Under the pieces are notes generated by a model. The model did no database searches and was not told the origin of the DNA. It saw nothing but the letters and a program-made list of their open reading frames with translations. A stretch of 64,000 nt of DNA from Thermodesulfovibrionales bacterium (GTDB lineage Bacteria > Nitrospirota > Thermodesulfovibrionia > Thermodesulfovibrionales > SM23-35). The DNA is taken from contig JAVHLL010000003.1 in the NCBI GenBank assembly GCA_031082155.1, positions 16,621 to 80,620 of the forward strand. Reading direction: 5' to 3'. A program made the translations under genes and the position numbers. Positions 29,438 to 39,580 of the stretch are shown here, piece by piece. How positions within the stretch are numbered: the first letter of the stretch is position 1; each line of letters starts with the position of its first letter.

Positions 29438-31084
29438 CTAAGTGGATATCTTCCGGAGTCCTTCGATCGCATTTTTGTGAGAAGGACTGGATTGCAATGC
29501 CTTTTCGAATGCGGATTTCGCCCTGAGAGAGAACCCGAGGCGTAGATAGACATGACCGAGTTCGGCCAGATAATCGGCATTGAATGGTTCGATTCTCAAC
29601 GCCTGATTGAGCATCTTCCCGGCTTCGCTATATCGATCTTCTTTTTCCAGAGCAAGAGCCATATAGTACGAATAGGACGCGACAGTAGCATCGAGGTAGA
29701 GGGCCTGCTCGAACAGTTCTTTTGCACGGTCATATGCGCCGTTCTTGAATTCGGCTTTCCCTTCCCTGAATTTTATTCTCGCCATCTCTGCAGTATTCGT
29801 TTGCAACGGAGAGGGTTTGATCATCAGACCCTGATCATATTGAAACCGTGTCGCAGGGTTTGACAATACCCGGTACACTTCGATGAGATGGGAGAAGATC
29901 ATGTTCAGCTGATTTTTTACGGTGTCGGAAGGAAGATGCAGGTGTTTGTCCGGATGAAACTCCTTGACTGCCTGGTAATAAGCCTTCCTGATCGTATCAA
30001 GCGTGGCCCGTTTCTCGATTCCCAGAAAACTGTAATAGTCGATATCTGCAAGACGCGCGTGCAGATCCCCGACCTTCTCAAAAAAGCGGGTATCTTCCTG
30101 TGGCGGTTCCTGTTCCGTTTCCGCACTCTCTATAATTCCTGTGCATTTCAGGGCATAGAGCGTCCTGAGGGTATCGATTTCATTCCCGGACGCAGATGCA
30201 AGAATGTCCCGAACACGCCGCGTATTGTTTACAAGCAAGAGAATATCCCTATCAGCCGTATCGAGTCCGATTTCCGTCAAAAGGTCCATTGCAGAGGAAG
30301 AATGAATCATGACGTCATTCCCCATGAGCAGAGCTTCGCTCAGGAATTCTCTGCTCCTTATCATTTTGATTCCCCGGAAGGCAAGGTCCACCGCGCTTAG
30401 TTTGAGGCGCACAGAATTTTCCGGAAGTTGCAGGTCTTCAACGAATACGAATCTGCCGTCATCCCAAAAGAAGAGACTTATCACGATCTCCTCAGCCTGG
30501 CGTCTGATTCCGGAGAGGATGTCTTCTTTCCCAAGATACCCGAGTTCGACAGATATGGCGCCAGGACTCTTGTCCGACTTTTTTACCATTTGGAGAATCT
30601 GATAATACTGATCATTTGTTATCATTCCGGTTCTGAGTAGTACTTCAATAAACCGGTCTTCTTCCCTGTTCGATGTCACAGAGGTAATTTCACCGTGTGA
30701 GAGGTAAATCCTTTTGATAGATTTTTCGTGTCGTATATCGAGAAGTCCGGTCATCCTGCTCCGGTGCATATCGATGAGCATGTCGCCAAGCGGGAAATAT
30801 TTCAGGAAACCCGAAATGGTCTTCCTCTCGATTCCACCTCTGATTCGGGAACCTATATTTTCAGCCCATATGATTTTCCCTTCATCATCAATTCTCAGGT
30901 CGTCAATCGTGAAGTGCACTGAGGTTCCCAATGGCACTGGCAGGATGTTCTCGAGAGAAAAACCGATCCCTTTCAGGGAATAATCAATAGTAACCGCCGG
31001 ACAGGAATGATCTGCTGCGGTGAAGCTGAATGCCGATGAATGTTTATAACGCCGGAAGGTTCTCTTCTCTTTATACGAAGACAT
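29438..31084 (-). CDS. PilZ - DUF4388 - J-domain - TPR multidomain protein
   Basis: PilZ RRYKHSSAFSF...YSLKGIGFSL; DUF4388-like GLLDIRHEKSIKRIYLSHGEI; J domain YQAVKEFHPDKHLHL; C-terminal TPRs. Confidence 0.8.
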   Translation of the reverse strand: MSSYKEKRTFRRYKHSSAFSFTAADHSCPAVTIDYSLKGIGFSLENILPVPLGTSVHFTIDDLRIDDEGKIIWAENIGSRIRGGIERKTISGFLKYFPLGDMLIDMHRSRMTGLLDIRHEKSIKRIYLSHGEITSVTSNREEDRFIEVLLRTGMITNDQYYQILQMVKKSDKSPGAISVELGYLGKEDILSGIRRQAEEIVISLFFWDDGRFVFVEDLQLPENSVRLKLSAVDLAFRGIKMIRSREFLSEALLMGNDVMIHSSSAMDLLTEIGLDTADRDILLLVNNTRRVRDILASASGNEIDTLRTLYALKCTGIIESAETEQEPPQEDTRFFEKVGDLHARLADIDYYSFLGIEKRATLDTIRKAYYQAVKEFHPDKHLHLPSDTVKNQLNMIFSHLIEVYRVLSNPATRFQYDQGLMIKPSPLQTNTAEMARIKFREGKAEFKNGAYDRAKELFEQALYLDATVASYSYYMALALEKEDRYSEAGKMLNQALRIEPFNADYLAELGHVYLRLGFSLRAKSAFEKALQSSPSHKNAIEGLRKIST

Positions 31085-31097
31085 ATGTCTTGGCTTC

Positions 31098-31811
31098 TTA
31101 TAGTTCTGAATGAGGGAGGTCTATATTGATGACCGCACCTTTTTCTCCAAGCTGTCCGATCTCTTTCCCGTCGAATACAAGCCTTATTCCTCCCGCATTC
31201 CCTATTTTGAGAGAGAAGCCCTTTATTGCCTGTAATTGCAGAGTCTCGCCGGGTTGCATGAGCAGTTCTCTTGTTTCGGTCTGGTCGATCATCACAAAGA
31301 GCCATGTAGTATCATTCGCATGGATTTCGAGCAGGTGGAATGCCGGCTTCTTCAGTACAGGTGGTGGTGCTTCCTGAACAGGTTGTTGTCCTGAAGGTTC
31401 TTTGACCGGTTCAGCAACAGGGGGCTGGATTTCGGGCGGGTTCGGTTTCTCCGGCGCAGGGGATTGCCACAGCACGACGACAAGCGCGAAAAGGACGATC
31501 AGGGGCAAGAGAATATAAAGAACCCTGGATTTTTTTGGGGGAGTGTGCTGATCCGGTGAAGGCTGCTGCTGATCGGGTTGAGGCTTTCCAAGCCCTTGTG
31601 TATAGGCTTTGAGAGTGGTTTCCGGATCCAGATTGAGAATTCTTGCATATTCACGGATATAGCCTTTTACATATACATCCGCCGGGAGCCTTTCGTAGGC
31701 TCCTTCCTCGATGGCCTTCAAGTAATCATATTTGATTTTCAGGGCATCCGATATTTGTCTAAGCTCCAGGTTTAACTCTTCTCGCCTCTTCCGGAGTGTT
31801 TCCCCTATCAC
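31098..31811 (-). CDS. RodZ-like helix-turn-helix membrane protein (DUF4115)
   Basis: N-terminal LRKRREELNLELRQISDALKIKYDYLKAIEEG; TM; C-terminal DUF4115-like. Confidence 0.85.
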   Translation of the reverse strand: MIGETLRKRREELNLELRQISDALKIKYDYLKAIEEGAYERLPADVYVKGYIREYARILNLDPETTLKAYTQGLGKPQPDQQQPSPDQHTPPKKSRVLYILLPLIVLFALVVVLWQSPAPEKPNPPEIQPPVAEPVKEPSGQQPVQEAPPPVLKKPAFHLLEIHANDTTWLFVMIDQTETRELLMQPGETLQLQAIKGFSLKIGNAGGIRLVFDGKEIGQLGEKGAVINIDLPHSEL

Positions 31812-31913
31812 TCTCGCTCCTTGTTTTTCGAGATTTTGATAATAATACCATACGACTTATAGAAGCGCAACAAAAGGGCGTTCTAAGCCATGCTGTGCTA
31901 TTATACGTAAGGA

Positions 31914-33161
31914 ATGAAACGTGTTGTAGTGACAGGCATTGGCGCAGTCAGTCCGCTTGGGAATACTTTCCAGAGTGCATGGACCGCCGCAAAGGCAGGC
32001 ATATCGGGGATCGGCTCTATCACAAGATTCGATGCGACCCATATGAGATGGAAAATTGCGGGCGAGCTCAAGGGGTTTGATCCCGGCCGGTTTCTTTCCC
32101 CGAAAGAGGTGCGACGGCTTGATCCTTTTGTCCATTATGCGGTAGCGGCAGCAATGATGGCAGCAGAGGATGCTGAACTTTTCGGAAAGGCTGAAAGCCA
32201 TCAGGTAAAGAACTCAGCGGTTGTTCTCGGCTCAAGCAGGGGGGGAATAAGCACCATGGAGCAGGCTGTTATCCTCAGTTATGAGACTGCTTCTGCCCGG
32301 GGGAAACGGAAACGAAGCGTATCCCCGTATCTCATGCCTGCCACTACCACGAGCATGGCATCGTCCTATGTGGCGCAGAAGCTCGGCCTGCAAGGTTCCT
32401 GTCTCGGGATATCGAATGCGTGTGCATCGGGAACGAATGCGATCGGCGAAGCGTTCAGACTTGTCAAACACGGCCTTGAATCTCTCGTCTTCTGTGGAGG
32501 CGCAGAAGCTCCCCTCTGCAGCATATGTATCGAGGGATACGGGTCGGCAGGCGCCTTGTCCGAACGAAACGATTCAACTGCGAGCAGGCCTTTTGACAGA
32601 ACGCGTGACGGGTTTGTCCTCTCAGAAGGAGCGTGCGTACTTGTTCTTGAAGAACACAGCCAGGCTTGCAAAAGAGGTGTCAGGATCTATGGCGAAATCG
32701 TCGGATACGGCAATACTTCAGATGCATTCCATCAGACGATCCCTTCCCCGGAAGGCGAGGCGAGGGCGATACGGAATGCCCTGACTGAAGCAGGCTTGCG
32801 TCCTGGAGACATCGGGTGCATCAATGCGCATGGCACTGCGACAGTCATAGGCGACAGGGTAGAGACAAGGGCGCTGAAAGTTGCGCTCGGAAGCTCGGCA
32901 TATTCGATCCCCGTGACCTCGCTGAAATCGATGACCGGGCATATGCTTGCTTCGTCTGGAGCCTTTGAAGCCGCAATGTCAATCGTGAGCATGAACGAAG
33001 GGGTTATCCTGCCCACTGTGAATCTGGAGGAAAAGGACGCCGAATGTGATCTCGATTATGTAACAGAGTTGCGGGAAAAGACAATAGAGTATGCAGTCTC
33101 AAATTCTTTCGGGTTCGGGGGAGTGAATGCGATCCTCATTTTCAGGGGTGTGAGGTCATAA
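31914..33161 (+). CDS. fabF: beta-ketoacyl-ACP synthase II-like
   Basis: GISNACASGTNAIGEA; NAHGTATVIGD; KSMTGHMLASSGAFEA. Confidence 0.9.
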   Translation: MKRVVVTGIGAVSPLGNTFQSAWTAAKAGISGIGSITRFDATHMRWKIAGELKGFDPGRFLSPKEVRRLDPFVHYAVAAAMMAAEDAELFGKAESHQVKNSAVVLGSSRGGISTMEQAVILSYETASARGKRKRSVSPYLMPATTTSMASSYVAQKLGLQGSCLGISNACASGTNAIGEAFRLVKHGLESLVFCGGAEAPLCSICIEGYGSAGALSERNDSTASRPFDRTRDGFVLSEGACVLVLEEHSQACKRGVRIYGEIVGYGNTSDAFHQTIPSPEGEARAIRNALTEAGLRPGDIGCINAHGTATVIGDRVETRALKVALGSSAYSIPVTSLKSMTGHMLASSGAFEAAMSIVSMNEGVILPTVNLEEKDAECDLDYVTELREKTIEYAVSNSFGFGGVNAILIFRGVRS

Positions 33162-34119
33162 ATTCTTCCTGCGCTTCTTCCTCAGGAGTTTTATCCTCTC
33201 CTCTGTATCTCGGCGAGAAATGCATGACGACAAGGTTCTTGACTCCGGCCGCCCGTGCAATCCTGCCGGTTACCCGCGCAGTGAGGTGGAACCGCTGGAG
33301 TGCTCTGTCCCTGTCTTTCTCCATAAAATATGCTTCACAATAGAGAGTGTCTGAAGAACGGACGAATTCGATAATTTTCCGGATGTTCTCATCCTCCAGG
33401 GAAACATCGGTCACATAGGAGATTTTCTGTCCTTTCGTGATCATGGTGATATGCCTCAGTTGCTCAAGGGTATACCGGGCGCGGGAAATGACGAATTCTG
33501 TTTCTCCCGGCAAATCTTCCCTGACTGCGGTTTTTAATTCGGACAGCCATGGCCCTACAGGGAGCCCCATCTCCTGAAGAGAGACTTTGTTCACATTGAT
33601 GTGGAATTGCTCTTCTACCGAGAATGCGAGGCAGGGGATCTGATGATCCAGTTCTCTTGCTTGTATCGAAATAAGCGGATCTTTCAGGAGAATTCCATGA
33701 AATTCTGACGTGCCGTTCTCTGTTTTCTGAAAGCGGTTTTCGGCATAGAATCCTGAGGACACAATTCTCTTGCCCTGCACCGCGTGAACGTCTATGCGGA
33801 GCGGGTATTCGTGGATAAGGTTCCATGTGTATGCACGGAGCTTCCCTTCCACGCAGTCGCATATATTTGATGGTCCGTATACCCTCAGGGGAATGTCTCT
33901 CCGTAAAAGCGCCCTGAGCAGGGTGTCGAACCCTATGAAATGATCTATGTGGGTATGCGTCACAAATACATCGGTCACCTTTTGCAGATCTCCGGGACTG
34001 AGCCGCACAATACTCCCTATATCGAACAGGAATGCCCTTCTTTCCCGCGCGATACGGACAAATAAGGAGGGGTCTTCAAACGGTTTGTTCACAAGGCGGT
34101 GGATGAGGGCAGATTTCAT
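33142..34119 (-). CDS. ribonuclease Z-like metallo-beta-lactamase
   Basis: FVTHTHIDHFIGFDTLLR; CEAYF; VVMHFSPRY. Confidence 0.85.
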   Translation of the reverse strand: MKSALIHRLVNKPFEDPSLFVRIARERRAFLFDIGSIVRLSPGDLQKVTDVFVTHTHIDHFIGFDTLLRALLRRDIPLRVYGPSNICDCVEGKLRAYTWNLIHEYPLRIDVHAVQGKRIVSSGFYAENRFQKTENGTSEFHGILLKDPLISIQARELDHQIPCLAFSVEEQFHINVNKVSLQEMGLPVGPWLSELKTAVREDLPGETEFVISRARYTLEQLRHITMITKGQKISYVTDVSLEDENIRKIIEFVRSSDTLYCEAYFMEKDRDRALQRFHLTARVTGRIARAAGVKNLVVMHFSPRYRGEDKTPEEEAQEEFMTSHP

Positions 34120-34294
34120 GAGTGATTATATCCCATTGTGATATAATATTAGCAAAATTTACCAGGAAAAAAGCGAAGAGCATAGGGCAAAGAGTAGAGA
34201 GTAAGCAAAAGAGGAAAACCAGAGGGAAACAGCAGGTTTTTCTTTATAACTCTGTGCGCTAAGCTCTTTGTTTATGCTCTGAAGCGGAGGAAAT

Positions 34295-35290
34295 ATGTCA
34301 GAACTTCGAAGAGACCCAATATCCGGCAGATGGGTGATCATCTCTGTGGAAAGGGGGAAAAGGCCTACTGATTTTGTTTCTCCCTCTCAGAGAAAAAGAG
34401 GCGGTTTCTGTCCTTTCTGCCCGGGAAATGAATATACCACACCGAGCGAAATCATTGCATTCAGGCAGTCGGAAACAAAACCGAATACCCCAGGATGGAC
34501 ACTCAGGGTCATGCCGAACAAATTTCCTGCGCTCCAGATTTTCGGAGATCTGAAGAAAACCGGGGTCGGTATGTTCGACAAAATGAACGGCATCGGCGCC
34601 CATGAGGTTATCGTCGAGACGCCGGATCACATGCTTTCTCTTGCGACGATGCCGGGCAAGGCTGTCGAAGACGCCCTTTGGGCTTATTATCAGCGACTCT
34701 CTGACCTTAGAAAAGACCGCCGCATAAAGTATGTGCTGCTCTTCAAGAATGAGGGAGATGCCGCGGGAGCGTCACTCGAACATTCCCACACTCAGTTGAT
34801 TGCGCTGCCGATTGTCCCCAAGCTTGTTCTGGAAGAAACCGATGCATCGAAACGGTACTACGACCTGAAAGAGCGGTGCATTTTCTGCGATGTGATCAAT
34901 CAGGAACTCGAAAGCCGGATAAGGGTGGTCTATGAGAACGACCGCTATGTTGCGATCGCGCCATTCGCCCCGCGGGCGCCGTTCGAGACATGGATCTTAC
35001 CCAAAAAACACGAGCCGGTATTTTCTCCCCCGGACAGCAGTTTTGCGCTCCTGGCGGATATTCTCCAGACCGTCCTGAAACAGATAGACAGGATTCTTGA
35101 TGTCCCCCCGTACAATTTTGTTATTCATACATCACCCTTCGCCGACGAAATCAACGATTATTACCACTGGCATATCGAAATCGTTCCGAAACTCACCAAG
35201 ATCGCAGGGTTTGAATGGGGATCCGGTTTTTATATCAATCCGACTCCTCCCGAGGAATCAGCCAGGTTTATGAGAGAAGCAAAAATATGA
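34295..35290 (+). CDS. galT: galactose-1-phosphate uridylyltransferase
   Basis: ELRRDPISGRWVIIS; SLEHSHTQLIALP; NDYYHWHIEIVPK. Confidence 0.93.
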   Translation: MSELRRDPISGRWVIISVERGKRPTDFVSPSQRKRGGFCPFCPGNEYTTPSEIIAFRQSETKPNTPGWTLRVMPNKFPALQIFGDLKKTGVGMFDKMNGIGAHEVIVETPDHMLSLATMPGKAVEDALWAYYQRLSDLRKDRRIKYVLLFKNEGDAAGASLEHSHTQLIALPIVPKLVLEETDASKRYYDLKERCIFCDVINQELESRIRVVYENDRYVAIAPFAPRAPFETWILPKKHEPVFSPPDSSFALLADILQTVLKQIDRILDVPPYNFVIHTSPFADEINDYYHWHIEIVPKLTKIAGFEWGSGFYINPTPPEESARFMREAKI

Positions 35291-36756
35291 AAATCCTCAT
35301 TGCAACTCCGGAAGCCGTTCCCTACATAAAGACCGGAGGGCTTGCGGATGTGGCAGGGGCGCTCTGCAGGGAATTACGGAGCGTGCGTTGCGAAGTACAT
35401 CTTGTGCTTCCCCTGTACCGGAAAATACGAGAGACTGTTCCGTCTCTTCAGGATACCGGAATTACCATAAAGGTTCCGGTAGGCAGCCGGGTTGTTGAAG
35501 GGCAGATATTCAGCGATGAGCGTTCGAACTATTTCATTGCCTGTGATGATTTTTTCGATAGAGGAGAACCCTACGGTACCCCGGATGGGGACTATGCGGA
35601 CAATGCGTCACGGTTTGTGTTTTTTTCAAGGGGAATTTTCGAGGCATGCAAGGCCCTTGATTTCCGTCCGGACATCATCCACTGCAACGACTGGCAGACA
35701 GGACTTGTTCCCCTCTACCTCAAAATGCTCTACAGTTCAGACGCATTTTTCAGAGATACCTCTACGGTATTCACTCTTCATAATCTGGGATACCAGGGAC
35801 TTTTCCCTGCATCAGAAATGCCGCTCACGAATCTCGGGTGGAAGCTGTTCACCCCTGAAGGGATCGAATTCTACGGGAAGGTCAACTTTCTTAAGGCAGG
35901 AATCCTGGCAGCCGACGTCCTCACCACAGTGAGCGAGACCTATGCAAAGGAAATCCTGAACAGTGAACACGGGTTCGGCCTGGACGGCCTTTTGAGAACC
36001 AGGGAAAGTGACCTTTACGGAATTATTAACGGTATAGATTATGGTGAATGGGACCCCTCGAACGATACGTTCCTCCCCGCCTCCTTTTCCCACGAGAATA
36101 TTTCGGGCAAATCGGTCTGCAAGAAAGAGTTGATGAAGTCCCTCTTCAAAAAGGCGGACAAACAGGACTTAAAGCGCATACCGCTTCTTGGCATGGTAGG
36201 AAGACTCTCCGGGCAGAAGGGGCTTGACCTCGTTCTTCAATCGGTCCCCGAAATATTGTCCTCCGGAGCAAAGCTTGCGGTTCTGGGAAAAGGGGATGAA
36301 AAGTTTCACCGGGGATTCCTCTCGCTCCAGGAACAATACAGAGATAAAGTGTCGGTGACCATAGGGTTTGATGATTCACTTGCACACAGGATATATGCAG
36401 GCGCTGATTTTTTCGTTATGCCTTCCCAATATGAGCCATGCGGACTCGGACAGCTCATGTCACTGCGGTACGGCTGCATCCCAGTTGCACGGAGAACCGG
36501 AGGACTGGCAGATACGATACAGGATTTTGAACCGCTTGCTTCCCGCGGTACGGGGTTTCTTTTTACTGACTATACTCCGGCGGCATTCCTCGACGCTATG
36601 AAAAGGGCGTTCTGTGTATTTACGGACAGCCGAAAGATGAACGGGATGATTAAAGAGGGGATGAAACAGGATTTCTCCTGGAGAAGCTCTGTTGAGCGGT
36701 ACTGCCGGCTTTACGAACAATCGCAGGGGAAGAAGAGACCCCTGAGGATACGTTAG
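35287..36756 (+). CDS. glgA: glycogen synthase
   Basis: PYIKTGGLADVAGALC; NDWQTGLVPLYLK; PSQYEPCGLGQL. Confidence 0.95.
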   Translation: MKILIATPEAVPYIKTGGLADVAGALCRELRSVRCEVHLVLPLYRKIRETVPSLQDTGITIKVPVGSRVVEGQIFSDERSNYFIACDDFFDRGEPYGTPDGDYADNASRFVFFSRGIFEACKALDFRPDIIHCNDWQTGLVPLYLKMLYSSDAFFRDTSTVFTLHNLGYQGLFPASEMPLTNLGWKLFTPEGIEFYGKVNFLKAGILAADVLTTVSETYAKEILNSEHGFGLDGLLRTRESDLYGIINGIDYGEWDPSNDTFLPASFSHENISGKSVCKKELMKSLFKKADKQDLKRIPLLGMVGRLSGQKGLDLVLQSVPEILSSGAKLAVLGKGDEKFHRGFLSLQEQYRDKVSVTIGFDDSLAHRIYAGADFFVMPSQYEPCGLGQLMSLRYGCIPVARRTGGLADTIQDFEPLASRGTGFLFTDYTPAAFLDAMKRAFCVFTDSRKMNGMIKEGMKQDFSWRSSVERYCRLYEQSQGKKRPLRIR

Positions 36757-36761
36757 AGAAT

Positions 36762-39233
36762 ATGGACGCAGCGCAGAGAAAAAAATTCACCGAAGTCATG
36801 TTTGAATATATCCGCGACGGCATCGTAGTGCTTGACCGGGCTTACCGGATTATTGCCGTGAACAGGTCCATTGAGAAATGGATTCCTGTGCCGCATTCGC
36901 AACTTCTGCAAAGCGACTGCAGGAATGTCTTTCATGAAAACAGCTGCATCTGTCCTCACTGTGCCGCTGAAGTTACCTTTGCGTCGGGCGAAGTGAACAT
37001 TGTTTCACAGAAACTCTCGTGTGACGGGAAGGTCTGTTATGCGGAGCTTTCGGCCTATCCTGTCCGGGACGAGAAAGGAGAAGTCCTCGAATGTGTGGTG
37101 GTCATCCAGGACGTCACCGAGCGCATGAGCTGCCACGACGAAATGCTGAGGCTCTACAACGAAGTTACCCAGACCAAGGAATATCTCGAAAGCATTATCG
37201 AACACTCCGCAGATGCTATTGTTGCCTCAGACCTGAACGGGATTATTGTGTCATGGAACAGAGGTGCTGAAAGGATATACGGGTTTACAAAAGAGGAGGC
37301 GCTCGGGAAATTCCTCCCGTTTGTCCCGGAGTTTCTTATTGACCCGGAGTGGGAAAACAACCAGAGGGTCAGGAATGGTGAAGTACTCAGGCGGATCGAG
37401 ACATTACGGAAAAAAAAGGACGGTACGATTATCACGGTCAGCCTTACGCTTTCACCTATCAAGAATGCGGCAAGCGAGGTAATCGGCATCAGCGGTATCT
37501 CACGGGATATCTCTGAAGTGAAAGGTGTTGAAAAAGAGCTTGTGAGAAGGAATCAGGAACTCTCCCGCCTTTTCTTCATAAGCTCGGCCATGAGGGGAAC
37601 TCTCGAACTTGACAGGCTCCTCAAAATGGTGCTCACGGCTGTTACCATGGGTGACGGCCTCGGCTTCAACAGGTCGATCCTTTTCCTCGTGGATGAAAAG
37701 AGGAATGTCCTGAAAGGCGCAATGGGGGTTGGTCCTGCGAGTCATGAAGAGGCATATCATATCTGGGATAGGCTGTTGCTCGAGAGAAAGACGCTCCAGG
37801 ACATTATGCATGACATAGAAGTAGGCCCTTCCAAAAATGATTCCACGTTCGATAAAATCATCCTTTCCATGGAGATACCGCTCAGCGAGGAGACGGTCTT
37901 GACCAGAACAGTGAAGGAGATGAAACAGTTCAATGTCCATGACGTGAAGACCGAGCCTCTCTCCGACCTGGTACTGGCGGAGAAATTGGGGACCCAGGCC
38001 TACGGCGTCGTGCCGTTGATATCACGGGATAAGATCCTCGGCGTCCTCTGGGTGGATAACTATTTTAACCGGAAACCGATCACCGAAGAAGACATGCGGT
38101 TCCTTACCGCTTTTTCAAACCATGTGGCGTCTGCAATCGAGAACGCCCGGCTTTTTGAGCAGGTGATCCTGACCGAACAGGAACTCGAAAATATCTTTGA
38201 GTCCATATCCGATATGGTTATTTTTGTGAGTGATGAGTATGTCGTGAGAAATATCAACAAAGCGGTCTGCAAAAGACTGGGGAAGACCCAGAAGGAAATA
38301 ATCGGCAAGAAATGCTTTGAAGTCCTGCACGGGATACAGGAACCATGGACGGAATGCCCTCACAAGAAAACAATGGAGAGAAGAACGGCATATGTCGAGG
38401 AGGTCGAAGACCCGTACCTCGGAGGGACGTTCATTACATCGAGTTCTCCTATCTTCGATATCAACGGAATTTTTATCGGTACGGTGAATGTCCTCAGCGA
38501 CATAACAGAATTGAGGACTCTCCGGGAACGGGTCATCAGGAGCGAGCGGATGGCGGCCCTTGGGGAGGTCGCGGCACGGGTTGCCCACGAGATCAGAAAT
38601 CCGCTTGTTTCCTTGGGAGGTTTTGCAAGGAGGCTCGAAAAGAAACTTGACGGCAACCTCAAAGAATATGCCGACATCATTGAAAAGGAAGTCAGTAGAC
38701 TCGAAAGCATACTCAGCGAAATCCTGAGTTTTGTCAAGGAGACAAGGATCATCAAAGAGATGATCAATCCACACAAGCTGATGGATGACGTGATCGCACT
38801 CGTGAAACCGGATATCGAAGAGAAGGAGATCAGGCTCGTAAGGGAATCCGGGGAAGCAGCGGAACTCTATGTGGACCCGAACAGGATGAGTGAAGCGCTT
38901 CTTAATATTATGAGAAATGCGATACAGGCAGTTCAGGAAAAAGGGATGATCACCGTGAAAACCTATGCGAACGAGAATGCCTGTATTTTCGAGATAACAG
39001 ATACAGGGGACGGAATTTCTGAAACAGACTTTCCATTCATATTCGACCCATTCTTTACCACGAAGAAATCCGGGACCGGTCTTGGTCTGACCATAACTCA
39101 CCGGATTGTCGAGGAACATAAGGGGAGTATTGTGATTGAGACCAAAACAGGCGCAGGCACAACATTCAGGATATCTGTTCCGTATAGTGAAGAAAATAAA
39201 AATGCTGAGTGGAAGGAGGGACGAGTGATATGA
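36762..39233 (+). CDS. PAS/GAF multi-sensor histidine kinase
   Basis: PAS repeats, GAF region, HisKA ARVAHEIRNPLVSLGGFARRL, HATPase TKKSGTGLGLTI. Confidence 0.92.
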   Translation: MDAAQRKKFTEVMFEYIRDGIVVLDRAYRIIAVNRSIEKWIPVPHSQLLQSDCRNVFHENSCICPHCAAEVTFASGEVNIVSQKLSCDGKVCYAELSAYPVRDEKGEVLECVVVIQDVTERMSCHDEMLRLYNEVTQTKEYLESIIEHSADAIVASDLNGIIVSWNRGAERIYGFTKEEALGKFLPFVPEFLIDPEWENNQRVRNGEVLRRIETLRKKKDGTIITVSLTLSPIKNAASEVIGISGISRDISEVKGVEKELVRRNQELSRLFFISSAMRGTLELDRLLKMVLTAVTMGDGLGFNRSILFLVDEKRNVLKGAMGVGPASHEEAYHIWDRLLLERKTLQDIMHDIEVGPSKNDSTFDKIILSMEIPLSEETVLTRTVKEMKQFNVHDVKTEPLSDLVLAEKLGTQAYGVVPLISRDKILGVLWVDNYFNRKPITEEDMRFLTAFSNHVASAIENARLFEQVILTEQELENIFESISDMVIFVSDEYVVRNINKAVCKRLGKTQKEIIGKKCFEVLHGIQEPWTECPHKKTMERRTAYVEEVEDPYLGGTFITSSSPIFDINGIFIGTVNVLSDITELRTLRERVIRSERMAALGEVAARVAHEIRNPLVSLGGFARRLEKKLDGNLKEYADIIEKEVSRLESILSEILSFVKETRIIKEMINPHKLMDDVIALVKPDIEEKEIRLVRESGEAAELYVDPNRMSEALLNIMRNAIQAVQEKGMITVKTYANENACIFEITDTGDGISETDFPFIFDPFFTTKKSGTGLGLTITHRIVEEHKGSIVIETKTGAGTTFRISVPYSEENKNAEWKEGRVI

Positions 39234-39577
39234 AGATACTGGTTGTTGATGATGATCTCCATATCCAGCGGCTTTACAAAGAGGAGTTTGAAGACGATGG
39301 ATATGAGGTGGTTGTGGCTTCAAATGGCAAGGAAGCGCTTGAGATGTTTGAGAAGGAGAACCCTGATATAGTCACCCTCGATATACTCTTGCCGGACATG
39401 GACGGTATTCATATACTGAGACAGATGAAAGAGAAGAACCCGAAGATACCGGTCATCATGTCGACAGCGTACGACTATAGGGACGATTTCGCTGTGTGGG
39501 CATCAGAGGCCTATATTGTGAAATCATCGGACATGGAAGAGTTGAAAGCGATGATCAAGAACCTCCTGAACAAATAG
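39230..39577 (+). CDS. single-domain response regulator
   Basis: MKILVVDDDLHIQRLYKEEFEDDGYEV... receiver domain; overlaps histidine kinase gene. Confidence 0.93.
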   Translation: MKILVVDDDLHIQRLYKEEFEDDGYEVVVASNGKEALEMFEKENPDIVTLDILLPDMDGIHILRQMKEKNPKIPVIMSTAYDYRDDFAVWASEAYIVKSSDMEELKAMIKNLLNK

Positions 39578-39580
39578 GGT

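Noticed and set aside
38115-39323. 402-aa minus-strand ORF
   Set aside because: Antisense to a clear histidine kinase and response regulator; no domain signature.
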